Assembly (NCBI GenBank): GCA_041940305.1 | Contig: JBGTSJ010000014.1 | Location: forward strand, 130,296 to 194,295 | Origin: JBGTSJ01 sp041940305 | GTDB lineage: Bacteria > Planctomycetota > Planctomycetia > Planctomycetales > Planctomycetaceae | Length of the DNA stretch: 64,000 nt | Direction: 5' to 3' | Part shown: positions 19,073 through 28,108 of the stretch, piece after piece | How positions within the stretch are numbered: position 1 is the stretch's first letter | Layout of the letters: each line of letters begins with the position of its first letter | Translations under genes and position numbers: made by a program | Notes under the pieces: model-generated | Database searches by the model: none | Told to the model about the DNA's origin: nothing | Seen by the model: only the letters and a program-made list of their open reading frames with translations

Positions 19073-21055
19073 TCAGGCCGCTTTCGAGCATGCCGTATCG
19101 GCGCAGCTCGAATCATTGAGGACCGTCAGTTGCAGCACCGGCTCTGATTCCCCGCGCAGCGGAGTGCCGGGGAGCGCGTGGCTGGCAGCGCCTCCGAAGG
19201 CGGAGCGCATCGGGATCCGGCTGGCGGGCGACTGCACGGCATGATCGATCTTGCCGCGGAGCAGCCTCCATGCCCAGCCCGCAGTCCGGCAGTAGGTGAA
19301 GAACAGCCCGCTCATGCCGAGCGCCTGGATGCCCGCGTCGATGCAGTGCGCCCGCAGCTTGAGCCAGATGCGGCGCTGTTGTTTCTGCCTCCAGGAGTAG
19401 CGCTGCACCTTTTCCGGGGACCGTGTTTCCGCGTCCGCGAACGGGACGCGCGACTTCGACCAGATCAGCGCCAGGAGCATCCGCAGGGGATTGAAGAAGT
19501 AGGTGTAGCCGGCCAGCAGGTTCAACTGCTTCACCCACGGACGGGGATGCTTGGAGGCCACCACGTAATTGCCGTCCACCATGTAGGGAGGAATCGGCTC
19601 GTCATCGACCTTGTCGAATGCCAGCCCCGAGGTGTACGTCTCGACGTACCACTTCGAACCGGCCGACGGAGTCAGCATGAGGACCTGCGTGTACAGGGCG
19701 CCCGCCTTCCTGAGGGTCCGAAGCTGGTTGATGAGCCCGTAATTGCTCTTTCGGCTGATGAGCGGCTGAGCGTCGCAATGCATCATCATCGGGATCGGCA
19801 GAATGCCGCTGTCCCGCAGCAGCCGGAATGCTTCCAGCGTCTTGCTCTCGCTCTGCCCCTTCTTCACCAGCGTGGCGGTCAGGTCTTCGACGCCCATCCA
19901 CACGGCGAACAGTCCCGCCCGCCGCACCAGGGGCAGGTGCTCCTGCAGGCGGATCGTGTCATGCACGGTGGCCTCGGTGCCCCAGCGGATCCGGCGGAGC
20001 GGTGAGTTGCCGCTGCCCGCACGGCGGGCCAGCGCCTCGCAGATGTCGAGCGTCTTGGCCGTGTCGTTGAAAAAGTTGTCGTCGGTGCCGAAGAAGAAAT
20101 TGATGTTGTACGTCCGGGAGATCTGCTCCATCTCGTCGGCGATCCGCTCCCCGCTCTTCACGCGGTGAGTTCGCTGGTTGTAGGCCGGGATGGGACAGTA
20201 CGAGCAGCGGAACTTGCAGCCGACGGTGAGCACGACGGACGAGACGCTCGAGTGCTTCCGGACCTGGCGGGCCGTGAGTGCGGCCGGTCCCAGGCCGGCC
20301 CCCTTGCCGGGCGGCTCCAGCAGCTGATAACCCAGCACTGGCGAAGGGAGTTCATCCAGATCGCCGAGCAGCCGTTGAATCCCGGTATCCACCAGCTCTT
20401 CGGCGACCCCCTCCCGCCGGCTGGACAGCCCGTACACAAGGCCGGGGATCTCATCGAGCGCCCCGCAGTCGCGCGCGCGGAGAAATGTGGAGCGGATCGA
20501 CTCCCCTTCCCCCCGCATGCTGAGCAGCACTTCCAGCAGGCTCAGGACGACGAACTCTTCGCCCGTGACGGCGACGTCGGCCCCCCACGGCTGCTCCGGA
20601 TCGGTCCCGAACACGTGCCACGGTTCGTAGATGATCCGCGGACCGCCCGCGATGATGAGCGGTCGCCGGGCGGGATCGATGCGGCACGCGTCCTGGATCA
20701 GCCGATCGCACTCGCTGGAGTGCAGATGCATGCTGGAAACCATGAAGATATCGGGGATGCGGCCGTCCAGCCGCATCTCGGAGGGCGCGAAGTTGCGGTT
20801 CCACTGCTGCAGCACGATCCGGGTTTTGTCGAACCCGGAATCCACCAGTGCGGAACCGATCGACCGCACTCCCGCCGGCGCCATCCGCAGGTCGGCGTAG
20901 ATGAACGGCAGGATGCGAGTGCGATGATCGAACGCGCAGGCGATCACGGTCGTCAGGTCATGGCGGGCGGCCAGGCTCCGCAGTCGGCGACGGATGTCGC
21001 TCATTTCGCCTGGACGCAGGAGAATATCGCCTTTCGCACGGCTGGGAAGTTCCAT
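19073..21055 (-). CDS. Radical SAM protein with B12-binding-like N-terminal domain
   Basis: A 660-residue enzyme. The N-terminal 200 residues have the Rossmann-like pattern of cobalamin-binding domains of B12-type radical SAM proteins (IPDIFMVSSMHLHSSECDRL, PLIIAGGPRIIYEP), but the D-x-H-x-x-G cobalamin motif is not seen. The 4Fe-4S cluster motif is CKFRCSYC (Cys-x3-Cys-x2-Cys) near residue 290, followed by barrel segments INFFFGTDDNFFND and LFAVWMGVEDL. A long C-terminal part (about 510-660) includes WRQKQQRRIWLKLRAH and hydrophobic stretches. The substrate is unknown; relatives act on lipids or natural products. The first ATG at 21055 fits the domain start. Monocistronic. Confidence 0.9.
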   Translation of the reverse strand: MELPSRAKGDILLRPGEMSDIRRRLRSLAARHDLTTVIACAFDHRTRILPFIYADLRMAPAGVRSIGSALVDSGFDKTRIVLQQWNRNFAPSEMRLDGRIPDIFMVSSMHLHSSECDRLIQDACRIDPARRPLIIAGGPRIIYEPWHVFGTDPEQPWGADVAVTGEEFVVLSLLEVLLSMRGEGESIRSTFLRARDCGALDEIPGLVYGLSSRREGVAEELVDTGIQRLLGDLDELPSPVLGYQLLEPPGKGAGLGPAALTARQVRKHSSVSSVVLTVGCKFRCSYCPIPAYNQRTHRVKSGERIADEMEQISRTYNINFFFGTDDNFFNDTAKTLDICEALARRAGSGNSPLRRIRWGTEATVHDTIRLQEHLPLVRRAGLFAVWMGVEDLTATLVKKGQSESKTLEAFRLLRDSGILPIPMMMHCDAQPLISRKSNYGLINQLRTLRKAGALYTQVLMLTPSAGSKWYVETYTSGLAFDKVDDEPIPPYMVDGNYVVASKHPRPWVKQLNLLAGYTYFFNPLRMLLALIWSKSRVPFADAETRSPEKVQRYSWRQKQQRRIWLKLRAHCIDAGIQALGMSGLFFTYCRTAGWAWRLLRGKIDHAVQSPASRIPMRSAFGGAASHALPGTPLRGESEPVLQLTVLNDSSCADTACSKAA

Positions 21056-21415
21056 GACAACGTCTCTCGCTGGCCTCGAAAGGGCGATGCTGTGGACTCA
21101 AACGGCCGTCACGACCGACGGCATCCTGGGTCTGAGGGGGCGGAATCCTCTAATAAATCTGCATTCGAGGCCAGACCAATGAACGGCCGGGGACAACGGG
21201 GGGTAAAGTGACTGCCGGCAGGCTGACAATGACCGGCGAATTCCGCTGCGCAGAGGATGGAAGCGGACGCCGCGGGGGAGTGAAGGCGACCTCGTGGCGC
21301 CGAGGCGCCGCCATGCTGGCTGGACTGCCGGGACCGGTCGAGACCTTGGCGCACGACGTCGACATCACGCGCCGGGCCTCTACCGCCCATCATCCGCTCC
21401 GTCTAGAATCCGGGC
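21056..21415. other. Divergent intergenic region
   Basis: 360 bases between the radical SAM gene and the receiver-like gene. It should hold promoters for both. I see no strong hairpin, repeat, RNA gene or supported small gene. Confidence 0.4.
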
Positions 21416-21853
21416 GTGCCCCCTTCGACTCCGTCGCCGGAACGCAAGCCGTCCCGTACACTCCTGGTCTGCGAGCCGTCCCCGTTCTGGACGCCCGAAC
21501 TGCAACGGCGGCTGCGCGCGGAGGACCTCCGCATCCGGGGCTGCCAATCCGCACGCGACGTTGCCGATGAGGCATGCGAAGCCGTTGTGATGGCGTGGCA
21601 CGGGGACGATCCGGCCGTTCCCGGGAAGATCCGGCAACTCCGGAGCACCTCGCCGTGCACGCCGATCATCGTCGTCGTGCCGGAACGGTTGATGGCCGCG
21701 GAATGGGCGATCTTCGATCTGGGAGCGACGGTCGTCATGGAGGAGACCTGCGGCGGAGAGCGCCTCGCCGCCGTGGTCGGCCGCGCCCTTGGGCCGACCC
21801 GGCATCAATCGGGACCGGCTTTACCGCTGCTGTTGCCCGCACACACACGTTGA
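21416..21853 (+). CDS. Small receiver-like (CheY-fold) protein, hypothetical
   Basis: A 145-residue frame with GTG start. The sequence alternates hydrophobic strands and helices as in response-regulator receiver domains (RTLLVCEPSPFWTPELQRRL, EAVVMAWHGD, TPIIVVVPERLMAAEWAI, GATVVME). The expected phospho-acceptor Asp at the end of the third strand is not evident (AVVMAWHGDD), so it may not be phosphorylated. It lies 24 bases before mrp on the same strand and may be cotranscribed. The call is by pattern only. Confidence 0.6.
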   Translation: MPPSTPSPERKPSRTLLVCEPSPFWTPELQRRLRAEDLRIRGCQSARDVADEACEAVVMAWHGDDPAVPGKIRQLRSTSPCTPIIVVVPERLMAAEWAIFDLGATVVMEETCGGERLAAVVGRALGPTRHQSGPALPLLLPAHTR

Positions 21854-21877
21854 ATCTCTCATCCAGTTCGAGTTTCC

Positions 21878-22954
21878 ATGCCCGCCGATATCCAACTTGA
21901 ACAGCAGTTAACCGCCGCCGCAGGCGCCATCACCGATCCCGAACTGGGTCGAACGCTCGCGGACCTGAAAATGGTTTCCGGCGTCAATGTCGCGGACGGC
22001 ACGGCCCGCATCGCGATCGAACTCCCCACACCCGCATACCCGCAGCCGGAGCGGATCCGTGACGCCGTCGTTGCCGCGGCAACCAGCGTGCCGGAGGTCG
22101 GCAGCGTCGACGTGACGTTCACCTCGAAGGTCAGGGGCGTTGCATCCGGCGGCAACATCGGCCTGAAGGTCAAGAACATCGTCGCAGTCGGGAGCGGCAA
22201 GGGAGGCGTCGGTAAGAGCACAATCGCCGCGGCCCTGGCCTACGGCATGAAAGAATGCGGCGCCAAAGTCGGCCTGCTGGACGCCGACGTCTACGGACCC
22301 AGCATCCCGCATCTCACCGGCACGTCCGGTGACCTGGCCCTCAAGGAGATCCAGACTCCGGACGGACAGGTCGTCCCGCGGCTGGACCCGATTGAAGCCG
22401 ACGGCATGAAGCTGCTCTCGATCGGCTACCAGATCGGCAAGGACCAGGCCGTCGTCTGGCGCGGACCGATGCTGCATCGTCAGTTGACGCTGTTCCTGCA
22501 GCACACCGACTGGGGCGAACTGGACTACCTCTTCATCGACATGCCCCCCGGCACGGGAGACGTGGCGCTGTCGCTGTCGCAGATGGTTCAGGCGGCCGGC
22601 GCGGTCGTCGTCTGCACGCCGCAGCAGGTCGCACTGCTCGACGCCATGAAGGCGATCAGCATGTTCCGCACGGTGAAGATCCCGGTGCTGGGGATGGTCG
22701 AGAACATGAGCGGCGAGATGTTCGGCCGCGGCGGGACGAAGGCCACGGCCGCCGAGATGGGAGTTCCGTTCCTCGGCGAGGTCCCCGCGGAGCCTGTGAT
22801 TCGCATTCGGGGAGACGAGGGGCGCATCGCCGACCTCTACTCGCAGGAGAGCCCGGCCCGCGATCCGCTCCTCCGCGTCTGCGAACGGACCGCGATCGAG
22901 ATCGCCAAACGGCTCCTGGACGCTCCCTCGATGCCGACGCTCGAGATGTTGTGA
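21878..22954 (+). CDS. mrp: Mrp/NBP35-family iron-sulfur carrier ATPase (ApbC-like)
   Basis: A 358-residue P-loop ATPase thought to load iron-sulfur clusters onto apoproteins in the cytosol. Residues 1-95 are the MIP18/DUF59-type domain (TDPELGRTLADLKMVSGV). The ATPase has the deviant Walker A GKGGVGKST at 107-115, LLDADVYGPSIPHL (Walker A' region), and DYLFIDMPPGTGD (Walker B). Family members usually have a C-x-x-C after the ENMS motif to bind the bridging cluster. Here the segment reads VENMSGEMFGRGGTKATA with no cysteine, so cluster binding may differ. The next gene's start is about 140 bases downstream. Confidence 0.95.
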   Translation: MPADIQLEQQLTAAAGAITDPELGRTLADLKMVSGVNVADGTARIAIELPTPAYPQPERIRDAVVAAATSVPEVGSVDVTFTSKVRGVASGGNIGLKVKNIVAVGSGKGGVGKSTIAAALAYGMKECGAKVGLLDADVYGPSIPHLTGTSGDLALKEIQTPDGQVVPRLDPIEADGMKLLSIGYQIGKDQAVVWRGPMLHRQLTLFLQHTDWGELDYLFIDMPPGTGDVALSLSQMVQAAGAVVVCTPQQVALLDAMKAISMFRTVKIPVLGMVENMSGEMFGRGGTKATAAEMGVPFLGEVPAEPVIRIRGDEGRIADLYSQESPARDPLLRVCERTAIEIAKRLLDAPSMPTLEML

Positions 22955-23097
22955 CTTGCGGCGCGCTGCTCAGCCGGCCCGTCTCTGGTTTCAGTGCGGC
23001 GAACCGGATGCTTCGCGCTCGCCGGTCCCGTGCTATTCTGCGTGCCGGTCAGTGGTGTCAGTCAGGTTTGACGACGGGGGTCCGGGTCGAGGCACGC

Positions 23098-23508
23098 ATG
23101 TGGGACTGGATCACCGAGCATACCGGTCTTATTGTCACGTCCTCGGCGATCCTGTTCGTGGGAAGCGTGATTGCCATGCCGATCATGATCGCCCGGATCC
23201 CGGCGGACTACTTCCTCCGGTCACGGGAACGGGCGCTCCCCTTCTCCCGATCGCACCCGGCCCTGCGGACGTTGCTGGTTGTGCTCAAGAACTTTGTCGG
23301 CGCCGCGTTCCTGCTGGCGGGACTGATCATGCTTTTCACTCCCGGACAGGGGGTCCTCGCCCTGCTCGTCGGCGTGTCGCTCCTCGACATCCCCGGCAAG
23401 CGCCGTCTGGAACTGGCGATCATCCGCCGGCCTCACGTATACAAGGCCGTCAACTGGATTCGCGAGAAAGCCGATCGCGCTCCGCTGCAGTTGCCTGCCC
23501 GGGACTGA
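23098..23508 (+). CDS. Small PGPGW-like inner membrane protein
   Basis: A 136-residue protein with an N-terminal hydrophobic segment (LIVTSSAILFVGSVIAMPIMI) and a hydrophobic hairpin in the second half (FVGAAFLLAGLIMLFTPGQG, VLALLVGVSLLDIPGKRR). The TPGQGVLALL-to-IPGKRR block resembles the PGPGW family of two-helix membrane proteins. The ATG at 23098 is preceded by GAGG. A frame open upstream to 22951 overlaps the mrp stop, but its extra 49 residues lack family features. Function unknown. Confidence 0.8.
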   Translation: MWDWITEHTGLIVTSSAILFVGSVIAMPIMIARIPADYFLRSRERALPFSRSHPALRTLLVVLKNFVGAAFLLAGLIMLFTPGQGVLALLVGVSLLDIPGKRRLELAIIRRPHVYKAVNWIREKADRAPLQLPARD

Positions 23509-23613
23509 TCGTCCGGCGTCGCGGAGTGCCTGCGGGGCGTCGCTGCGGGCGACAGCACTGGAAGCCCGTCCCGGCGCCGCAGGCGCTCAGAGTACTTCCT
23601 GAAACACCGCGTC

Positions 23614-24354
23614 ATGGATTCCATGCAGCCGATTGAACCCGCACGTCCGCCGCTGCTCCCTCCGCTCGGCTGCCTAGCCATCGTTCTGGCGACGCTGTTG
23701 CTGTGCCTGATGCCGCTGTTCCTCATCGAGGTGATGCAGACAGCCCTGCAGCGCCTGCACCTTTCGGCCCCCGTTGCGACGCTCGTGGTCGTCTGCATCT
23801 TCATCGGCTCGATGGTGAACCTTCCCGTCTACCGCTTTGCGCGAGACGACGTCCAGCCCGAGATTGTGATGGGGCTCGTGTACTGGGGAATGATGGCGCC
23901 GCAGTACCGCCGTCTCCGCCGCGAGACGATCGTCGCGGTGAACGTCGGGGGCTGCGTGATCCCGGTGCTTGTCGCGGGCTGGCAGGTGCTGCACGTTGCG
24001 CGGCTGGGGGGCGGTCCATTGCTCGCGCTCGCCGGAGTGTGCGCCTTCAACATCGCCGTCTGTTATTTCGTGGCGCGCCCCATGCCCGGCATCGGCATCG
24101 TGATGCCGGCATTCGTCGCGCCGCTGGCGGCCGTCGGCGCGACGTGGCTGACCTGTGGATTCTGGGACGCCGCCGGAACTGAGAATCTTGCTCCGATCGC
24201 CTTCACCGCCGGAGTCGCGGGACCTGTCGTCGGCGCGGACCTGCTGCACCTCAAGGACCTGCTGCGGACTCCCGTGGGCATGATGTCCATCGGCGGCGCC
24301 GGCACTTTCGACGGCATCATCCTGTCCGGCGTCCTCGCGGCGCTGTTAGCATGA
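23614..24354 (+). CDS. DUF1614 family membrane protein
   Basis: A 246-residue protein with about six hydrophobic segments (LGCLAIVLATLLLCLMPLFL, APVATLVVVCIFIGSMVNLP, VAVNVGGCVIPVLVAGWQVL, and more). The central NLPVYRF and the C-terminal DLLHLKDL plus SIGGAGTFDGIILSG are characteristic of DUF1614 proteins. Its biochemical role is not known. Its stop overlaps a possible ATG (ATGA at 24351-24354) for the following hydrolase frame, which hints at cotranscription. Confidence 0.87.
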   Translation: MDSMQPIEPARPPLLPPLGCLAIVLATLLLCLMPLFLIEVMQTALQRLHLSAPVATLVVVCIFIGSMVNLPVYRFARDDVQPEIVMGLVYWGMMAPQYRRLRRETIVAVNVGGCVIPVLVAGWQVLHVARLGGGPLLALAGVCAFNIAVCYFVARPMPGIGIVMPAFVAPLAAVGATWLTCGFWDAAGTENLAPIAFTAGVAGPVVGADLLHLKDLLRTPVGMMSIGGAGTFDGIILSGVLAALLA

Positions 24355-24434
24355 GTGATAGCAATAGGCACTCTCTGTGTGCCGTCGGAATCACTCACAG
24401 CCTGCGTTCCGCCTTCCGCTCCCGAGCCAGGAAT

Positions 24435-25514
24435 ATGTCCATGCCGCCGCTGTTCATTCCCGTCCTGCTGGCACTCACAGTCTCGTCCCTGCTCGCGGCC
24501 GAACCACCGGTGTACGACGAGCATCTCGACCTGTCCTACCGTCTGAACGACGACGGCGAACGGATCGCTATCGACACTGTGGAGGACTGGGAGCAGCGGC
24601 GCGCCCACGTGCTGGCTCATATGCAACGGGTCATGGGCCCCTTGCCGCAGCCCGAGTCACCGGTTCCGCTCGACGTCGAAGTACAGGAATCCGTCGCGGT
24701 GGGAGAGTCCGGCCTCGTTCGCAAGCACATCACGTATCACACCGATCATCGCGAGCGGCGCGTCGCGGCGTTTCTGTTTGTCCCCAAGCACGCCGATGGG
24801 GAGCAGCTTCCCGCCATGCTCTGCCTGCACCAGACGACAGGCATCGGCAAGTCCGAACCGGCCGGACTGGGCGGCAACCCGAACCTGCATTACGCCCTGC
24901 ACCTGGCGGAGCGTGGCTACGTCACGCTCGCGCCGGACTATCCCTCTTTCGGCGAGCATGAGTACGACTTCGAAGCGGACGATTATGTCAGCGGCACGAT
25001 GAAGGCGATCTATGACAACATCCGGGCCGTGGACCTGCTGCAGTCGCTGCCGGAGGTGGACGGCGAGCGGATCGGCGTCATCGGGCATTCGCTCGGCGGG
25101 CACAACTCCATGTTCACGGCCGCATTCGAGCCACGAATCAAGGCGATCGTCTCCAACTGCGGATTCAACAGCTATCAGAAATACTACGGGGGCAATCTCG
25201 CCGGCTGGACGAGCGCCCGCTACATGCCGCGGATCGCGAGCGAATATCACAACGACCCCGACGAGCTTCCGTTCGACTTCACCGAGATCGTGGCGTCGTT
25301 CGCCCCGCGGCCGTTCCTCGCCAGCGCGCCGCTTCACGACGACAACTTCGAGGTCTCCGGAGTCCGCGACTGCATCACCTCCGCGGCGCCGATCTATGAA
25401 CTGTATGGCGCAGCCGAGAACCTGCAGGCCAACTATCCCGACTGCGCCCACGACTTCCCGGAGGACGTGCGGAACGTCGCCTACGAGTTCCTGGACCGGC
25501 ACCTGAAACCGTAA
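24435..25514 (+). CDS. Secreted alpha/beta hydrolase (dienelactone hydrolase/acetyl esterase-like)
   Basis: A 359-residue hydrolase with a signal peptide (MSMPPLFIPVLLALTVSSLL, cleaved after LAA). The fold shows strands LPAMLCLHQTTG (oxyanion region) and YVTLAPDYPSFGEHEYDF. The nucleophile elbow is GHSLGGH, the acid is likely in FLASAPLHDDNFE, and the catalytic His is in PDCAHDFPEDV. An earlier ATG at 24351 overlaps the upstream stop (ATGA) but would place 28 residues before the signal peptide; I prefer 24435, with 24441 also possible. Many planctomycete paralogs act on acylated polysaccharides; the substrate here is unknown. Confidence 0.87.
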   Translation: MSMPPLFIPVLLALTVSSLLAAEPPVYDEHLDLSYRLNDDGERIAIDTVEDWEQRRAHVLAHMQRVMGPLPQPESPVPLDVEVQESVAVGESGLVRKHITYHTDHRERRVAAFLFVPKHADGEQLPAMLCLHQTTGIGKSEPAGLGGNPNLHYALHLAERGYVTLAPDYPSFGEHEYDFEADDYVSGTMKAIYDNIRAVDLLQSLPEVDGERIGVIGHSLGGHNSMFTAAFEPRIKAIVSNCGFNSYQKYYGGNLAGWTSARYMPRIASEYHNDPDELPFDFTEIVASFAPRPFLASAPLHDDNFEVSGVRDCITSAAPIYELYGAAENLQANYPDCAHDFPEDVRNVAYEFLDRHLKP

Positions 25515-25567
25515 GCCTGCGCACGAAGTCAGCGAGAGGCCATCAGCAGTTCCACGTCGCCGAGGCG

Positions 25568-26146
25568 CTACTGTTCCGTTTCGCGTGCTGGATCGGCCGG
25601 AGGTTCGCTGCGATCGCGGCGGAATGCAGGGGCCGCGATCGTCGTCACGGTGCGCGGCAGTTCCGTCTCCGGATCGATCTGCCGGCCGAGCGTCGCGCCG
25701 GCATAAAGTGCACAGCTGGCGCCGGTCTCATCGATCAGCAGCAGTGTATTGGCGTTGAGAATTCGCCAGGTGAAGACGTCGTGCCGTTCATCCACCGGCT
25801 CGGACATGAACAGTTTGTCTCCCCGGACTTCGTAAATGCCGGCGAAGTTCGACCCGTGCTGCAGCTGATACCGCCCGTCCTGCAGTGCCTCGAGCGAGAT
25901 CCGGTATTGGAAGCCGGCAGGAAGGGTGAGCAGCCAATCTCCTCCCAACTGGCCCAGTTCGAGTTCCGGCATGTTCAGTTCGCTGTCTTGCCGAGGAGAA
26001 TTCTCCTCCTGCGGTGCAGCCTCTTGCTGCTCCACAGAAGATTCACCTTCGACGTCGACCATCGGGAGCCGTTCGGCGCCCATCACGAAGGCAGGGGCGA
26101 TGAACAGAGCGACGATCATCGACGGGAATTGAACTGGATGGCGCAT
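25568..26146 (-). CDS. Exported hypothetical protein
   Basis: A 192-residue protein with signal peptide (MRHPVQFPSMIVALFIAPAF). A Glu/Gln/Ser-rich linker (EGESSVEQQEAAPQEE) precedes a compact beta-rich domain of about 100 residues (DWLLTLPAGFQYRISLEAL, GIYEVRGDKLFMSEPVDE, LNANTLLLIDETGASCALYA). The C-terminus is charged. The start at 26146 follows GGAAAGG. I do not recognise the family. It stands alone between a plus-strand hydrolase and an SDR gene. Confidence 0.75.
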   Translation of the reverse strand: MRHPVQFPSMIVALFIAPAFVMGAERLPMVDVEGESSVEQQEAAPQEENSPRQDSELNMPELELGQLGGDWLLTLPAGFQYRISLEALQDGRYQLQHGSNFAGIYEVRGDKLFMSEPVDERHDVFTWRILNANTLLLIDETGASCALYAGATLGRQIDPETELPRTVTTIAAPAFRRDRSEPPADPARETEQ

Positions 26147-26298
26147 GGACGAGCCTTTCCGTTTCGTCGTTGGGGTGGGGATCCTTCCGACCCGCGAGTG
26201 AGTCACCGGCGGAGTCGGAGCGGACGGCGAATCGGCACAATGACCCGCATTGGAATGCGGTGCGCGACACGGGTGAGATCAGTGCAGAATACCGCGCA

Positions 26299-27081
26299 TT
26301 ACCACAACGTGTACCCGCCATCGATGATTAGAGTCGATCCGGTCATATAGCGGGACGCGTCGCTGGCCAGGTAGACGGCCAGCGGGCCCAGGTCCTCCGG
26401 CTGGCCGAAACAGCCCATCGGAATCTGCTCCTGGAAGGCCTCGATCACCTCCGGATTCTCCCGCGACCAGCGGAGGTTCGGTTCAGTCATGAACCCGCCC
26501 GGACAGATCGCGTTGCAGGTGACGCCGTGCGGGGCCCAGTCGGCGGCAACGGCCTTGGTGAACTGAATGACGGCCGCCTTGGAGGTCTCGTAACTGCGGC
26601 CGCCGATCTTGCGGGTGACGACCAGTCCGTTAATTGACGATACGTTGATGATTCGCCCTCCCTGCCCGCGCTCCACCATCGCGCCGCCGATTAACTTCGT
26701 GCAGAGAAACGTGCTGGTCAGGTTGAGGTCCAGCATCTGCCGCCAGGTCTCCAGCGGGAAGTCGGTCGTCGGAACATTCACGCGCCGACCGCCGACGTTG
26801 TTGATGAGAATGTCGAGCGGACCATGCTCGTCCAGCGCCCGTCGGCAGATGCGTTCGCAGTCTGCAGGGTCCCCGACATCTCCCTGCAGGATGACCGCCT
26901 CGCGACCGCGTTCCCGGATGTCCCCGGCCGTCCGCTCGAGGCTCGCCTGGTCTCGACCAACGAGGACCACATCGGCGCCTGCATCGGCCAATGCGAGCGC
27001 CATCTCGCGTCCCAGACCACGGCTGCCGCCGGTGATGAACGCACGCTTGCCATCCAGTCGAAAACGATCCAATACGGACAT
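26299..27081 (-). CDS. Short-chain dehydrogenase/reductase (gluconate 5-dehydrogenase-like)
   Basis: A 260-residue classical SDR, NAD(P)-dependent and cytosolic. It shows TGGSRGLG (cofactor Gly-rich motif), LQGDVGD (adenine pocket), NNVGG, the catalytic Ser in INVSSINGL, the Tyr-x3-Lys pair in SYETSKAAV, and CPGGFMTEPN. The C-terminus ends in TGSTLIIDGGYTLW, typical of the family. The overall pattern is closest to sugar/polyol SDRs such as gluconate 5-dehydrogenase, but the substrate is an inference. The upstream spacer contains a repeat element. Confidence 0.93.
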   Translation of the reverse strand: MSVLDRFRLDGKRAFITGGSRGLGREMALALADAGADVVLVGRDQASLERTAGDIRERGREAVILQGDVGDPADCERICRRALDEHGPLDILINNVGGRRVNVPTTDFPLETWRQMLDLNLTSTFLCTKLIGGAMVERGQGGRIINVSSINGLVVTRKIGGRSYETSKAAVIQFTKAVAADWAPHGVTCNAICPGGFMTEPNLRWSRENPEVIEAFQEQIPMGCFGQPEDLGPLAVYLASDASRYMTGSTLIIDGGYTLW

Positions 27082-27133
27082 TGAGAATCCTCTGCTTCCG
27101 AATCAGCGATGAGCATTCGCTCAGGGAAGAGTT

Positions 27134-27192
27134 CGCGCCAAGGCGCAGAGGCGCAAAGAGACGGCCCTGAGAAGCCTTTGCGCCTTTGCGCG
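27134..27192. repeat. Inverted-arm repeat element
   Basis: Left arm CGCGCCAAGGCGCAGAGG (27134-27151) and right arm CCTTTGCGCCTTTGCGCG (27175-27192) are reverse complements with two mismatches, 23 bases apart. It lies between the SDR start and the stop of the DUF6159 gene. Confidence 0.85.
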
Positions 27193-27207
27193 GTCCATTC
27201 CGCCGGA

Positions 27208-28059
27208 TCAATCCCGTGCGGCAAACGCCTGACGCAGGAGCCCCTTGTCGAACTGCTCCGGCACAGCGCCGTCGGCGGCGTACAGGTACAGGGCGGCGAG
27301 GAGGATGCTGTCGAGCGCGGATGAGATCAGCGAAACGAGGATCAGGCCGAGAACTCCGCAGGCGATCAGGATACCGCCGGGGACGACGAGCCCGGCTCCG
27401 ATCGCGAAGCCTCCGCCGACGATCGGCAGGATGCAGATCAGACTGGCGACGAAGACCATAGCGCCGATGCCGAAGTGCGCACCGATCGACTCTCCCCATG
27501 CCTTCCGCAGGATCGACAGCGACCGCTTCACGGCTTCCAGCGGGTTCGCTCGCTCAACCACCAGCACCGGCACCACGAAGAACGTTGCGATCGTCCAGCC
27601 TGCCCCCAGGAGTGCCGCGGCGATTTGCCCAGCCTTCTCCGATCGAGACTCGATCACCCGCAGAATCATGCCGACCGATGCACTGACCAGCGCCCAGCCC
27701 AGGATCTGCGGCAGACGGCTGAACGACGCCCGGAACCCGTCCATCACGGTCGGATCGCCGCCGCGGAACCGGATGATGGCGCACGCCACCAGCGCCGAGT
27801 TGAAGAACACGATCACGAAGTAGTTGACGAAATAGAACGCGAACAGGATCGCATACGCCACCGGATCCTGCGGGATCTCCCCCTCGCCGAAAACGACGTT
27901 GGCGTACGGGCTGTTCCACAGCGGAATGCCGAAGCTGGCGAGCACGAGCATGCACGCGACGCCGCTGAACAGCGGGAAGACCAGCAGCTCCTTATCGAGC
28001 CGCAGCACATGCAGGCTGTCTTTGGCGAGTTCCCAGCCGTAGAAGAGGCGATCGAACAT
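27208..28059 (-). CDS. DUF6159 family integral membrane protein
   Basis: A 283-residue protein with an N-terminal amphipathic start (MFDRLFYGWELAKDSLHVLR) and about five to six hydrophobic segments. The block EAVKRSLSILRKAWGESIGA and the Gly-rich VGGGFAIGAGLVVPGGILIA are typical of DUF6159 proteins. No enzymatic motif is visible; the function is unknown. Both flanks are repeat elements, so it is likely transcribed alone. Confidence 0.82.
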   Translation of the reverse strand: MFDRLFYGWELAKDSLHVLRLDKELLVFPLFSGVACMLVLASFGIPLWNSPYANVVFGEGEIPQDPVAYAILFAFYFVNYFVIVFFNSALVACAIIRFRGGDPTVMDGFRASFSRLPQILGWALVSASVGMILRVIESRSEKAGQIAAALLGAGWTIATFFVVPVLVVERANPLEAVKRSLSILRKAWGESIGAHFGIGAMVFVASLICILPIVGGGFAIGAGLVVPGGILIACGVLGLILVSLISSALDSILLAALYLYAADGAVPEQFDKGLLRQAFAARD

Positions 28060-28108
28060 CAGGCGGCTCCCGCGTTACAGGTGATGAGTGCAGCGAACTC
28101 AGTATCTC

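Noticed and set aside
22951..23097. N-terminal extension of the PGPGW-like protein overlapping the mrp stop
   Set aside because: Extra residues have no hydrophobic or conserved pattern; ATG at 23098 has a GAGG site.
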